NCBI GenBank assembly: GCA_900543095.1
Contig: UQQD01000007.1
Location: forward strand, 8,836 to 72,835
Length of the DNA stretch: 64,000 nt
Reading direction: 5' to 3'
From: an uncultured Ruminococcus sp.
GTDB taxonomy: Bacteria; Bacillota; Clostridia; Oscillospirales; Acutalibacteraceae
Below the pieces are notes generated by a model. The model saw only the letters and a list, made by a program, of their open reading frames with translations, did not search any database and was not told the DNA's origin. Position numbers and translations under genes: made by a program. Numbering within the stretch: position 1 is the first letter of the stretch; each line of letters begins with the position of its first letter. Shown one piece after another: positions 52,297 through 60,826 of this stretch.

Positions 52297-53545
52297 ACCT
52301 TTTTCACAAAAACAGCGCACGGTGCTTAGCTGGTGGCACAACAATTCAAGCCTTTGCGGCTATGACGCAATAATATGCGACGGTGCCGTCAGGAGCGGAA
52401 AAACATTTTGTATGGCGCTTTCGTTTGTGCTGTGGAGCTTTTACGGCTTTGCAAACTCGGACTTTGCGCTTTGCGGCAAGACTATCCGTTCTCTCAGGAG
52501 AAATATGGTTACGCCTGTTATTCCGATACTCAACTCACTCGGATTTGAGTGTGAAGAAAAGCTTTCTCAGAACATTTTGCTTGTGAGCTACGGCTCGGTT
52601 ACAAACAGGTTTTACCTTTTCGGAGGGAAAGATGAGTCATCAGCCTCACTTATTCAGGGAATGACGTTGTCGGGAGTGCTTTTTGATGAGGTTGCCCTGA
52701 TGCCGCGTTCGTTTGTTGAACAGGCTATGGCAAGGTGTTCTGTTGCAAATTCACGCTTTTGGTTTAACTGTAATCCCGAACACCCCGAACACTGGTTTTA
52801 TCTTGAATGGATAAAAAAGTCAAGGGATAAAAATGCACTTTATCTGCACTTTACGATGGATGACAATCCCTCGCTCACCGACAAGGTGAAGCGCAGATAT
52901 GAAAAGCTGTATTCGGGAGTGTTCTACGAGCGGTTTGTAAAGGGTAGGTGGGTTGCCGTTTACGGTGCGGTTTATCCGTTTATGGCTGATGAGGATATGT
53001 ATTGTCAAACGCCGAAGGGTGAGTTCTCCGAGTATGCGGTTTCGTGCGATTACGGCACGGTCAACCCGTCGTCGTTCGGGCTGTGGGGCAGACAGAACGG
53101 CGTGTGGTACAGGATAGACGAATATTATTTTAATTCACGCACTGAGGGCTATCAAAAGACGGACGAGGAACATTACACTGCGCTTTGCAGGCTTGCAGGC
53201 GGCAGAAACATCAAAAAAATTGTTGTCGATCCCTCGGCGGCAAGCTTTATTGAAACAATACGCCGCCACGGAAAGTATACCGTAGTTCCTGCCAAAAACA
53301 ATGTAATTGACGGAATACGCAGGGTTTCTCAGGCACTGAGGGACGGAAGCGTAAAAATATGCAAAAACTGCAAAGACTCTAAGCGTGAATTTGCGCTATA
53401 CAGGTGGGACGGCAAAAAACACGACGACAGCCCTGTAAAGGAAAACGACCACGCAATGGACGATATAAGGTATTTTGTTACAACTATAATTGACGGCGGA
53501 AAACGCACATTTGCGCTTGCCGCCGAAAGACAGGAGGAAAACTAA
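52286..53545 (+). CDS. Phage terminase large subunit (PBSX/TerL family)
   Basis: The TTG at 52286 (419 residues) lies 6 bases after GGTGAT; GTG codons at 52274 and 52277 are alternatives. The ATPase domain has Walker A 'GAVRSGKT' (residues 33-40), Walker B 'GVLFDEVALMP' near 133, and the nuclease domain has 'SCDYGTVNPSSFGLWG' near 254, 'IVVDPSAASF' near 313 and 'DHAMDDIRYFV' near 391 with acidic metal ligands. It pumps DNA into proheads and cuts it. All catalytic motifs appear intact. Confidence 0.92.
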   Translation: MKIKPFSQKQRTVLSWWHNNSSLCGYDAIICDGAVRSGKTFCMALSFVLWSFYGFANSDFALCGKTIRSLRRNMVTPVIPILNSLGFECEEKLSQNILLVSYGSVTNRFYLFGGKDESSASLIQGMTLSGVLFDEVALMPRSFVEQAMARCSVANSRFWFNCNPEHPEHWFYLEWIKKSRDKNALYLHFTMDDNPSLTDKVKRRYEKLYSGVFYERFVKGRWVAVYGAVYPFMADEDMYCQTPKGEFSEYAVSCDYGTVNPSSFGLWGRQNGVWYRIDEYYFNSRTEGYQKTDEEHYTALCRLAGGRNIKKIVVDPSAASFIETIRRHGKYTVVPAKNNVIDGIRRVSQALRDGSVKICKNCKDSKREFALYRWDGKKHDDSPVKENDHAMDDIRYFVTTIIDGGKRTFALAAERQEEN

Positions 53546-53547
53546 GC

Positions 53548-54690
53548 TTGAAGTTTGGAAGAAAAAAGCAAAGCAAAGCGGTGCCTGCGGTGCAGACTGT
53601 TCCGAGAGATGTGCAAACCAATCCAATGTTTTCAAGGTATGAGGCGCAGAGCAGAGCGGAAAGGGAGCTGTATTCAAGCCTGCGAGAGGCTGTTCCGACA
53701 GTTGATGCGGCAATATGCAAAACGGTCAGGCTTATCGGCAATTTTAAGGTGGAAGCGGAAAGCGCGCCTGCACAGAGAATTGCCGATGAATTCGTAAAAA
53801 GCGTAAAGACCAACGGCTCCTCGGGCGGAATGATAAACTTTGTTTACGGTTATCTTGACAGCCTGCTGACTTTTGGAGCGGCGGTCGGCGAAATGGTGCC
53901 GGATGTTGAGGCACAGGGCATTGCGGCGCTTTATAACGCAAGCCTTGACGACGTTGAAATCAAGGCAAACAAAACGCCGCTTGACCTTGTTGTTTGCCGA
54001 AACGATGCCGGTCGGTGCGAGCCTGTAAAATATCAGAATCTTGTGCTTGCAACTTTACTTAACCCAAAGGCGGGTACGGTTCACGGCACGTCTGTTTTGA
54101 GCGGACTGCCGTTTGTAAGCTCGATTTTGCTCAGAATATTTCAATCGTTAAAGAACAACTGGGAAAGAGTAGGCGACGTGCGTTTTGCAGTTACATATAC
54201 CCCTGCGGCAAACGAAACCTTTAGTGAGGAAAACGCAAGGCAGATTGCTTCTGAGTGGAAAAAAGCGATGAGAAGCGACAATGTGTGCGACTTTGTTTCG
54301 GTGGGAGATGTGAGTGTAAAGACTATCGGCGCAGAAAATCAGATTCCCGACTGCGAAATTCCCGTTCGCACTATTATGGAACAAATAATTGCAAAGCTTG
54401 GCATACCGCCGTTTTTACTTGGACTTTCGTGGTCAAGCACCGAGCGTATGAGTGAACAGCAGGCGGATATTCTTACAAGCGAGCTTGAATATTACAGAGC
54501 TGTTGTTGAACCTGTTGTCCGCAGAGCGGTTGAATATCACCTCAGACTTTCGGGATATAACGAAAAAATCAGGGTGATTTGGAACGACATCAATCTTCAG
54601 GATACGCTGGAGCTTTCTCAGGCACGGCTCAACAGGGCAAAGGCTTTGCAGATTGAAAAAGAAATCGGTTTGGAGGTAATTGATGAATAA
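53548..54690 (+). CDS. Phage portal protein
   Basis: The 380-residue protein begins at TTG 53548 with AGGAGGAAAAC upstream. It shows the portal pattern: an N-terminal clip region, 'VYGYLDSLLTFGAAVGEMV' near residue 92, 'GTSVLSGLPFVSSILLRIFQSLKNNWERVGD' region near 180 (quoted in part) and 'PPFLLGLSWSSTERMSEQQADI' near 290 (in part, 'PPFLLGLSW'), as in SPP1/PBSX-like portals. It would form the twelve-fold ring at the capsid vertex. It follows TerL with a 2-base gap and overlaps the protease gene. Confidence 0.85.
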   Translation: MKFGRKKQSKAVPAVQTVPRDVQTNPMFSRYEAQSRAERELYSSLREAVPTVDAAICKTVRLIGNFKVEAESAPAQRIADEFVKSVKTNGSSGGMINFVYGYLDSLLTFGAAVGEMVPDVEAQGIAALYNASLDDVEIKANKTPLDLVVCRNDAGRCEPVKYQNLVLATLLNPKAGTVHGTSVLSGLPFVSSILLRIFQSLKNNWERVGDVRFAVTYTPAANETFSEENARQIASEWKKAMRSDNVCDFVSVGDVSVKTIGAENQIPDCEIPVRTIMEQIIAKLGIPPFLLGLSWSSTERMSEQQADILTSELEYYRAVVEPVVRRAVEYHLRLSGYNEKIRVIWNDINLQDTLELSQARLNRAKALQIEKEIGLEVIDE

Positions 54691-55684
54691 TTTTGTAAAA
54701 AAGGAGGCTGTTCTCGGCAGTGTGCTTGAAAACAATTCCGACGGCGTAAGCGCAGAGGAGCTTGCACTGATAAACGGCTACACAAGGCGAAAATTAAACG
54801 CCGATGAGGTGTATGTGTTTTCGGTAGTGCTTTGTGACAACGACGTTGACCGTGACGGTGAACGTTTTACGGTGGAATCGCTGTTTGCGCTTGAAAAGCT
54901 GTTTGTCGGAAAAACGGGAATTTTTGACCACAATCCCAGCGCCAAAAATCAGACGGCAAGGATATTTTCCTGCTCGGTTGAGGCGGTAAGCGGTAAAAAA
55001 ACCGCATTGGGCGATGATTATTTCAGGCTCAAAGCAAGGGCATATCTGCCGAAAAGCGAGAAAAACAGCGACGTTATTCTTGCTCTTGACAGCGGAATTA
55101 TCAAGGAGGTGAGCGTCGGTTGTGCGGTTGAAAAAATCGTGTGCAGCATTTGCGGAGAAAACTCAGACATTTGCCCACATACCAAGGGAGAAAAATACGG
55201 CTCAAAAATATGCTGCGGCGAGATGATAAACCCATATGACGCTTATGAATGGAGCTTTGTTGCCGTGCCGTCACAAAAGGCGGCAGGCGTTACAAAGTCG
55301 GCTTACGGAAAGGAAATGACTATGGAAAGTATTTTAAAAAAGCTTGAACTCAAAAAGGGCTTTGCGCTCAGCGACAAGGATTGCACAAGGCTGTCCGAAT
55401 ATATCGAAAATCTCAAAAAGTCGGCAAAGGACGGTATCTTTTATCGTGACAGCCTTACAAACGAGGTCTTGAGGCTCTCTGCCTGCGTTCAGCCCGATAT
55501 TTCAAGAGAAACTATGGAGAGCATTGCAAAAACAATGACGGTGGCTCAGTTAAAGGAATTTAAAACAGCCTTTGAAAAGCAGAAAAACAGCGCCGTTGCA
55601 CCGATGATTCAGCTCTACAGCAACAAAAACAACAAAAACAAAGACAACAAAAACACCGTTTCAAACGGTCAGTTCAGAATTTAA
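54683..55684 (+). CDS. Prohead protease with C-terminal scaffold-like region
   Basis: The ATG at 54683 has TGGAGG just upstream (333 residues). The N-terminal ~200 residues resemble a phage prohead serine protease, with 'VLCDNDVDRDGERFTVESL' near residue 47, 'FDHNPSAKNQTARIFSC' near 82 and 'AYEWSFVAVPSQKAAGV' near 190. A cysteine/histidine cluster (CSICGENSDICPH near 154, CCGEM near 177) probably binds metal. The C-terminal part (about 215-310) is helical and charged, like a scaffold domain, ending in Asn/Lys repeats. It would mature the capsid. Its start overlaps the portal stop. Confidence 0.7.
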   Translation: MNNFVKKEAVLGSVLENNSDGVSAEELALINGYTRRKLNADEVYVFSVVLCDNDVDRDGERFTVESLFALEKLFVGKTGIFDHNPSAKNQTARIFSCSVEAVSGKKTALGDDYFRLKARAYLPKSEKNSDVILALDSGIIKEVSVGCAVEKIVCSICGENSDICPHTKGEKYGSKICCGEMINPYDAYEWSFVAVPSQKAAGVTKSAYGKEMTMESILKKLELKKGFALSDKDCTRLSEYIENLKKSAKDGIFYRDSLTNEVLRLSACVQPDISRETMESIAKTMTVAQLKEFKTAFEKQKNSAVAPMIQLYSNKNNKNKDNKNTVSNGQFRI

Positions 55685-55697
55685 CGGAGGTAATAAT

Positions 55698-56033
55698 ATG
55701 AATGTAAATTTTAACGGCTACGGCGAAAATGTTGCAACCTTTATTGCAGACAGCTCGGTTACAAAGGCGGGCGTACCTGTCAAGATTTCAGCCGACGGCA
55801 CTGTTTCAAAGTGTTCGGCAAACGATGCATTTTGCGGAATATGCGTAGGTGTGCGTGACGGTTATGCTTCGGTTCAGCTTTCGGGCTATGTAACCGTTGC
55901 AACATCGGCAAAATTGACGTTGGGTTATCAGACTCTTGCCGCTGCCGCAAGCGATAAGGTTGCCGCCAACGCAAACGGCAGATCACTGCTTGTAGTGAAC
56001 TCAACTGCAACAGAAGCAGGAATTATTCTTTAA
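55698..56033 (+). CDS. Probable capsid decoration protein
   Basis: The 111-residue protein is small, beta-rich and without charged tails ('VPVKISADGTVSKCSANDAFCG', in part, near residue 26). Position between protease and major capsid protein is where head-decoration proteins lie. I do not recognise a family motif beyond this. Start ATG with GGAGGTAAT upstream. It is 20 bases before the capsid gene. Confidence 0.6.
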   Translation: MNVNFNGYGENVATFIADSSVTKAGVPVKISADGTVSKCSANDAFCGICVGVRDGYASVQLSGYVTVATSAKLTLGYQTLAAAASDKVAANANGRSLLVVNSTATEAGIIL

Positions 56034-56053
56034 AAATCAGGAGGTAATATATT

Positions 56054-57061
56054 ATGGCTAATTTTGAAAACATTACAATAGAAAAGGGTATGTATCAGGG
56101 TAAAGGCGGCCTTACCGAAGTTCTTGAAAAGCTCGACCCGTCCGAAAACTACGCCGGAACATCGCTTGAGGGGCTTGACGCATTTTCCCGTCAGCTCAAG
56201 CGTTTTGACATCAAGGTAAGTGGCAGAGAAAGCGACTGTGTTGAAAAGTTCTTCCAGACTTCAAATTCCGCCGCACTTTTTCCCGAATATGTCAGCAGAG
56301 CGGTAAAGCAGGGTATGGAGCGCGCAGATGTGCTTTCCGACCTTGTTGCAACCGTTACCGATATTGACGGTATGGACTACCGCAGTATCGTGTCAAATCC
56401 GAGCGAGGACGACAAATCGCTCAAAATCGTAAACGAAGGTGCGGCAATTCCTCAAACTACCGTAAAAACAAGAGAAAATCTTGTTAAACTGCATAAGAGG
56501 GGCAGAATGTTGGTAGCGTCTTATGAAGCACTGCGTTTTCAGCGACTTGATTTGTTTACGGTAACACTTAACCAGATCGGCGCATATATTGCAAGGGCGC
56601 AGTTAAAGGACGCTATATCGGTTATAATCAACGGCGACGGCAACTCAAACTCAGCCTCAAACATTGAAGCGGCACAGAGCGGCAAGCTCAGCTACAGCGA
56701 CATCATCAAGCTTTGGGCAGGTCTTTCGCCGTATGAGCTTAACACTATCCTTGCCCCCACCGAGGAAATGCAAAAAATACTTGCGCTTTCTCAGATGCAG
56801 GACGCAAACGCAGGACTTGATTTTCAGGGCACGGGAAAAATGATAACGCCGCTCGGCGCAAAGCTTATCCATGCTCCCGAAATGACTGCGGGCAAGATCA
56901 TCGGTCTTGACAAGAACTGTGCCCTTGAAATGGTACAGGCAGGCTCTGTAACTACGGATTACGACAAGCTGATCGACCGCCAGCTTGAACGTGCGGCAAT
57001 CACCTGTACGGCAGGCTTTTCAAAAATATTTACCGAAGCATCAAAAACGCTTTCTTGCTGA
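56054..57061 (+). CDS. Phage major capsid protein (HK97-fold type)
   Basis: The 335-residue protein has the size and order of a major capsid protein. An N-terminal region with 'ENITIEKGMYQG', a central part with 'KLHKRGRMLVASYEALRFQRLDLF' (in part, 'RGRMLVASYEALRFQ') and the C-terminal 'YDKLIDRQLERAAITC' are present, with a mix of helix and strand. The HK97 fold is inferred from family resemblance and gene order. GGAGGTAATATATT precedes the ATG. Unlike many prophages there is no frame break. Confidence 0.8.
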   Translation: MANFENITIEKGMYQGKGGLTEVLEKLDPSENYAGTSLEGLDAFSRQLKRFDIKVSGRESDCVEKFFQTSNSAALFPEYVSRAVKQGMERADVLSDLVATVTDIDGMDYRSIVSNPSEDDKSLKIVNEGAAIPQTTVKTRENLVKLHKRGRMLVASYEALRFQRLDLFTVTLNQIGAYIARAQLKDAISVIINGDGNSNSASNIEAAQSGKLSYSDIIKLWAGLSPYELNTILAPTEEMQKILALSQMQDANAGLDFQGTGKMITPLGAKLIHAPEMTAGKIIGLDKNCALEMVQAGSVTTDYDKLIDRQLERAAITCTAGFSKIFTEASKTLSC

Positions 57062-57074
57062 CGGAGGTGATCGT

Positions 57075-57428
57075 TTGAATATTGCAAACGTAACATCACG
57101 GTTTGCCGCTTTGTCTGGATTTGACAGCTCCGAGCTTTGCAGATGGCATACGCTTATTGAAGATTCGTGTGCGTTTGTCGGCTCAAAGTGCATAAAATCC
57201 GAGCTTGACGAAAATGATACTAAAAGGCTTGAAATGCTGTGTGCGGTTTATGCTCTTAAAATGAGCGGCTTGTGCAATGATGAAAACATAACCTCATTTA
57301 CTGCGGGTGACGTGAAAATCACGTCATCCGACAGTAAAGACAAGTATGACAAAATGTGGCGTGAGCTTGTTTCAAAATCCTCGGATCTCATAGTTAACGA
57401 CGGATTTTTGTTTGGCAGGGTGATATGA
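57075..57428 (+). CDS. Probable head-tail connector protein
   Basis: A TTG at 57075, 4 bases after GGAGGTGA, gives 117 residues. The mainly helical small protein ('TSRFAALSGFDSSELCRW' at the start, then helices to 'FLFGRVI') fits an adaptor/connector that binds below the portal. Assignment rests on size and position directly after the capsid gene. Its stop overlaps the next ATG. Confidence 0.6.
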   Translation: MNIANVTSRFAALSGFDSSELCRWHTLIEDSCAFVGSKCIKSELDENDTKRLEMLCAVYALKMSGLCNDENITSFTAGDVKITSSDSKDKYDKMWRELVSKSSDLIVNDGFLFGRVI

Positions 57429-57796
57429 TGAGCATTTTTAACTCTGTCGGTGAAACAATAAAGAAGTACGGCTCAAACGTCAGTATTACAAACGACGGAC
57501 AAAGCGTTGGCACAAAGGCTTTTGTTGAGCCTCTGCGTTACAAAAACAAGGTGTATATCGGCGGCGAATATCATCTTCTCGGCTGTTTCAAAAAGGAGAA
57601 ATATCTTTTTGTAGGCACACCCGAAACCACGCTTGTTGAAAACAGCACGGTAATAGAAGCAAACAGCGGTAAATATATTGTAAAAAGATGCGAAAAATAT
57701 TATGTGAAGGATATTCCCGTTTATGTGTGGGCAATTTTACAGCCGCACGGAGAGATATTGGAGGATGACTATGACTCAGATACAGAAACAGCTTGA
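57425..57796 (+). CDS. Probable head-closure (neck) protein
   Basis: The 123-residue beta-rich protein has 'YKNKVYIGGEYHLLGCF' near residue 38 and 'VIEANSGKYIVKRCEKYYV' near 77, resembling neck/head-closure proteins of the PBSX/SPP1 type. Assignment is from position (second gene after capsid) and composition. ATG overlaps the previous stop and the next gene starts inside this one, so a tight run of coupled genes begins here. Confidence 0.55.
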   Translation: MMSIFNSVGETIKKYGSNVSITNDGQSVGTKAFVEPLRYKNKVYIGGEYHLLGCFKKEKYLFVGTPETTLVENSTVIEANSGKYIVKRCEKYYVKDIPVYVWAILQPHGEILEDDYDSDTETA

Positions 57797-58202
57797 CAGA
57801 ATCGTTGTCGGGCTAAAGCATATCGACAGCTTAAAAGACGTAAGATTTGTGCGTGAATACGGCTCACACAGTGTTGAAACGCCGATCACCGGATTTCTTG
57901 CGGTGGTGTCGGTACGTGAAACCGTGTTGTCAAACAACTATATCGGCGGTTATCTTTCATCATCGGTAAGGGGCGATCAATATTCTGCAAATGCAGAAAT
58001 TCGCATCTATGCTCCCGCAACCGAGAACGGTGCAGGCCTCAGTGAGGTTGTCGGCGCTATTCTTTCGGGGCTTAAGGACGCCGATAAGGACAGGATAGTT
58101 ACCGAAACAAGCGCAACGCCCATTGCATTTGACTCGGATATGAATGCAATTTACCGAACAGTCAAATTCGGTGTGGATTTTTGTCTTTGCGAGGAGGGAT
58201 AG
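57771..58202 (+). CDS. Probable tail-terminator/minor tail protein
   Basis: ATG at 57771 with GGAGGATGACT upstream gives 143 residues, overlapping the previous gene by 26 bases. The alternating pattern with 'ITGFLAVVSVRETVLS' near residue 40, 'SANAEIRIYAPATENG' near 71 and 'LSEVVGAILSGL' near 88 fits the alpha/beta fold of tail terminators. The position between the neck protein and the next tube-like gene supports this. I see no proof beyond that. Confidence 0.5.
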   Translation: MTQIQKQLDRIVVGLKHIDSLKDVRFVREYGSHSVETPITGFLAVVSVRETVLSNNYIGGYLSSSVRGDQYSANAEIRIYAPATENGAGLSEVVGAILSGLKDADKDRIVTETSATPIAFDSDMNAIYRTVKFGVDFCLCEEG

Positions 58203-58203
58203 T

Positions 58204-58584
58204 TTGGCGCAGTTTGATTTTTTAAAGGGTGACGACCTTGTGGTAAAGCTCGACGGCGAGACGTTGGGCGGAGTAAAAAAAGCGGTGTGTACGGTTGAAA
58301 ACAAGATAAGCGATATTATGGAGTTTTTGACCGACGTTCCCGTTGAAAGCTTTATAGAAAGCAGTTACGGCATACAGCTTGAAATGCACACGAACAACGC
58401 AGAACTTTTTGACGGAAAAGAAAAGTTTAACAGCATCGAATTTGCGGACAGGCTTAAAAGCGTAAAGTATTCCGACTGTCGGCTAAAGCAGGTTCAAACA
58501 GAAATCTTGCCGCAGGGAAATATCGAATACAGGATAAAAATAACAGCAAATAACAGGGAGGTATGCGACGTTGACAACGGATGA
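58204..58584 (+). CDS. Small beta-rich protein in the tail-tube position
   Basis: The TTG at 58204 (126 residues) follows GAGGGATAG. The sequence is a succession of beta strands ('DDLVVKLDGETLGGVKKAVC', 'SYGIQLEMHTNNAELFDG', 'YRIKITANNREV'), the general pattern of tube proteins, but it is shorter than the usual 140-150 residues. In PBSX-like gene order this slot holds sheath and tube genes. No separate sheath gene is present. It could be a tube protein that forms only a short tube or a different neck component. Confidence 0.5.
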   Translation: MAQFDFLKGDDLVVKLDGETLGGVKKAVCTVENKISDIMEFLTDVPVESFIESSYGIQLEMHTNNAELFDGKEKFNSIEFADRLKSVKYSDCRLKQVQTEILPQGNIEYRIKITANNREVCDVDNG

Positions 58585-58711
58585 GCTTATGAAAATCGCA
58601 GAAGAAAGCACACAAAATTATAATGCCGAAAATTTAAGCGAGCTGTTTGAACAGGAGAGCAGACGTTACAGCCGCAGGCTTTCGGAGGAAGAGGAGGCAA
58701 AGCTCAGATGA
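58571..58711 (+). CDS. 46-residue charged protein in the chaperone slot
   Basis: A TTG at 58571, 8 bases after GGGAGGT, opens a 46-residue frame ('TTDELMKIAEESTQNY', Glu/Arg-rich) that ends by overlapping the next ATG (ATGA). The highly charged helical sequence and position resemble a vestigial tail-assembly chaperone, but it is far too short to be a normal one. The overlaps on both sides support real translation. There is no room for a tape measure gene here. Confidence 0.55.
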   Translation: MTTDELMKIAEESTQNYNAENLSELFEQESRRYSRRLSEEEEAKLR

Positions 58712-59223
58712 AACTTGTTCCGATGCGCTATAAGGGCGTTGAATGGCATCACAATCCACGGGAAATTACGTTTGAATGTGACAAAAAGCTCAACGAGCTG
58801 AAATCACCATACGGTCAATCCTACATACAAAATATCGGCAGGAAAAATATGAAGATCAGCGGAACGGGCGAGCTTTACGGCGGTGATTGCTTACAGCAGT
58901 TTGACAGCCTTTTAAAGCTGTTCAAGCAGGGAGGCGGCGGAGTGCTTTCACTTCCGAAGCTTTCACCGATATATGCGGAATTTGAGAGCCTTAAAATAAT
59001 CGGCGAACCAAAGCCGGACGCACTGACCTACAGCTTTGTGTTCCGAGAGGTTATGGACAAAAAGCACAGCTGTAAAAAAATTGTCTGCATCACCAAAGAG
59101 GGCGAAAATCTTTGGGATATATCCTATCGTTATGGGATAGACATTGATTCCTTGGTTACGCTTAATCCGCACATAAAACGCCCCGACATCGTTGAGGATG
59201 GGAGTGTGATCAGGCTTTGCTGA
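58708..59223 (+). CDS. LysM-containing baseplate protein (XkdP-like)
   Basis: The 171-residue protein has an N-terminal domain ('MRYKGVEWHHNPREITFEC' at residues 6-24) and a C-terminal LysM domain (about 124-171; 'TKEGENLWDISYRYGIDIDSL' in part, ending 'GSVIRLC'). It matches the XkdP-type baseplate hub protein of PBSX-like phages, where LysM contacts peptidoglycan or the hub. It begins directly after the 46-residue gene and overlaps the next gene by a few bases. Confidence 0.75.
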   Translation: MKLVPMRYKGVEWHHNPREITFECDKKLNELKSPYGQSYIQNIGRKNMKISGTGELYGGDCLQQFDSLLKLFKQGGGGVLSLPKLSPIYAEFESLKIIGEPKPDALTYSFVFREVMDKKHSCKKIVCITKEGENLWDISYRYGIDIDSLVTLNPHIKRPDIVEDGSVIRLC

Positions 59224-60158
59224 GGTTTGTAATAACAAATACCGACGGCTCAGAAACCGAGCTTAAAAAAGCGCTTACCGTTTCGTTGAACAGCGAGATC
59301 GGCGTGCCTGCCGACAGCCTTGTGCTGACGCTTCCGTATGACAGAAAGCTGAGTGAAAGTGCGGATTTTATTTCGGCATTTTCGGGTGATAAGCTTGTTT
59401 TCAAAGGTCAGCTTGACCAGATAATTAACATAAAAGAATACGACGGCGTAATAACAAAGCTGACGGCAAGAAGCCCTGCAGGGACGTTGCTCGACAGCGA
59501 AGCAGAGCCGATAACTTATTTTGACCCTGCCGCACCGATGATTTTTGAGCGGCACCTTGCGCCTTTTGGGTTTACCGAATACGATGCGGATAATGTGCCG
59601 TTTTTCGGCAGGCTCAGGATAGACAAGGGAATGACTCATTGGCAGGTGCTGAGGGCTTTTTGCAAGATAAGATACGGAGTTGAACCGTTTATAACAGGCG
59701 GCGGCAAGGTGTTTTTCAGAGGGTACGGACCTGACAAAAAAATCGTTTTTGGCGGAAACGACGGCGAAACGGCTTATTATTCCGCTCGTGAAAGCTGCAA
59801 AAGATGCAAAATCATCTCACAAATAAAGCTGAAGCTTACCGAGTCGGGCGCATACAGTTCGGTTTTGAATAACCCCAATCCAAAAAGCAGGAAAATAAAA
59901 CGTATTCGCTATGTCAACGCCGCCGCCGACAACACGTCGGTTGAAACAGCCGACAAGATGATAGCTCAAAGCAATCTTGACAGCTACGGTATTACGCTTG
60001 AGTGTCTTGGTTGCTGCACGGACATTATAGGTTGTTCAGCCGAGATAAACGACAAAATTTTCGGCAGGATAAGCGGTCTTGTGGTTTCCGGTCTGAGCTA
60101 TACGCTCAACAGCGGAGGCGAAAAAACTACGGTGATTTTACGAAAGGAGAGATTTTGA
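59217..60158 (+). CDS. Baseplate hub protein (XkdQ / late control D-like)
   Basis: The TTG at 59217 (313 residues) overlaps the end of the LysM gene. The sequence starts with strand-rich 'VSLNSEIGVPADSLVLTLPY' and contains the hub-type region 'MTHWQVLRAFCKIRYGVEPF' near residue 140, then a beta-rich C-terminal half. Phage hub proteins (gp27/gpD type) form the trimeric base on which the spike sits. Gene order LysM-hub-spike is as in PBSX. Confidence 0.75.
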   Translation: MLRFVITNTDGSETELKKALTVSLNSEIGVPADSLVLTLPYDRKLSESADFISAFSGDKLVFKGQLDQIINIKEYDGVITKLTARSPAGTLLDSEAEPITYFDPAAPMIFERHLAPFGFTEYDADNVPFFGRLRIDKGMTHWQVLRAFCKIRYGVEPFITGGGKVFFRGYGPDKKIVFGGNDGETAYYSARESCKRCKIISQIKLKLTESGAYSSVLNNPNPKSRKIKRIRYVNAAADNTSVETADKMIAQSNLDSYGITLECLGCCTDIIGCSAEINDKIFGRISGLVVSGLSYTLNSGGEKTTVILRKERF

Positions 60159-60494
60159 GTGTGGCTGATGAGTTACATAACAAACAATTCAATTACTTCG
60201 CCCAATGCGGCTAAGGGAAGCGTCAACAAAAACGACAGCAGCGGCACGGCGGTTATGTCGTCGGGCGAGCACAAGGAGCTTAAGTCGTGTTTTCCTTACG
60301 GTGTTTACAGCGTTGCGCCAACAGGCGAGCGTGCCGTGGTTTTGCCTCTTGACGACGGAGAGGTCGGACTTGGCGTTATTGCAAAAGGCTCCGATCTTGA
60401 GGCAGGAGAGGTTATGCTTTATTCAAAGGGCGGAGCTTCTATTGTACTTAAAAACAACGGAGACGTCCTGATAAACGGAGAGGTGTACATCTGA
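60159..60494 (+). CDS. Baseplate spike/assembly protein (gpV-like)
   Basis: A GTG at 60159 (111 residues) follows GGAGAG. The protein has an OB-like central part ('CFPYGVYSVAPTGERAVVLPL', in part, near residue 44) and a C-terminal repeat-strand ending 'GGASIVLKNNGDVLINGEVYI' (cited in part as 'LKNNGDVLINGEVYI'), typical of the tip of gpV/XkdR-type spikes. It would pierce or contact the cell surface. Overlaps the next gene by one base. Confidence 0.7.
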   Translation: MWLMSYITNNSITSPNAAKGSVNKNDSSGTAVMSSGEHKELKSCFPYGVYSVAPTGERAVVLPLDDGEVGLGVIAKGSDLEAGEVMLYSKGGASIVLKNNGDVLINGEVYI

Positions 60495-60826
60495 TGACAG
60501 ACGCAAAACTCAAAAACGGCGACATTGCCGCCGACAGCACGGGCAGACTTTTGACTGCATCGGATTATGACGCAGTGTTTCAGAGCGCAATGATAAGGAT
60601 AAATTCAAGGCTCGGCGCATTTGTTTATGACAGAACACTCGGTTCGCGCCTTGATTTTACAAAAACCGTTGACAGGGATAAGGCCGAGCTTTTGATAAAC
60701 GAAGCCCTTGCAGATTTTGAGAATACATATGCCCGGGTATTGGAAATCGGTACAACAATTAAAATTGAACTCACGATAAATGATGAAAGAAGAACGGAGG
60801 AGGTGCGTTTGAGTGGAAACGTATGA
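60494..60826 (+). CDS. Baseplate wedge protein (gp25/XkdS-like)
   Basis: The 110-residue protein begins with 'LKNGDIAADSTGRLLTASD' near residue 6, then 'RLGAFVYDRTLGSRLDF' near 37. It resembles the DUF2634/XkdS and gp25 type wedge proteins, with the helix 'AELLINEALADFENTYARVLEI' (in part) following. It joins the sheath to the hub in phages with a sheath; here there is no sheath gene. It overlaps gpJ by 14 bases. Confidence 0.72.
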   Translation: MTDAKLKNGDIAADSTGRLLTASDYDAVFQSAMIRINSRLGAFVYDRTLGSRLDFTKTVDRDKAELLINEALADFENTYARVLEIGTTIKIELTINDERRTEEVRLSGNV

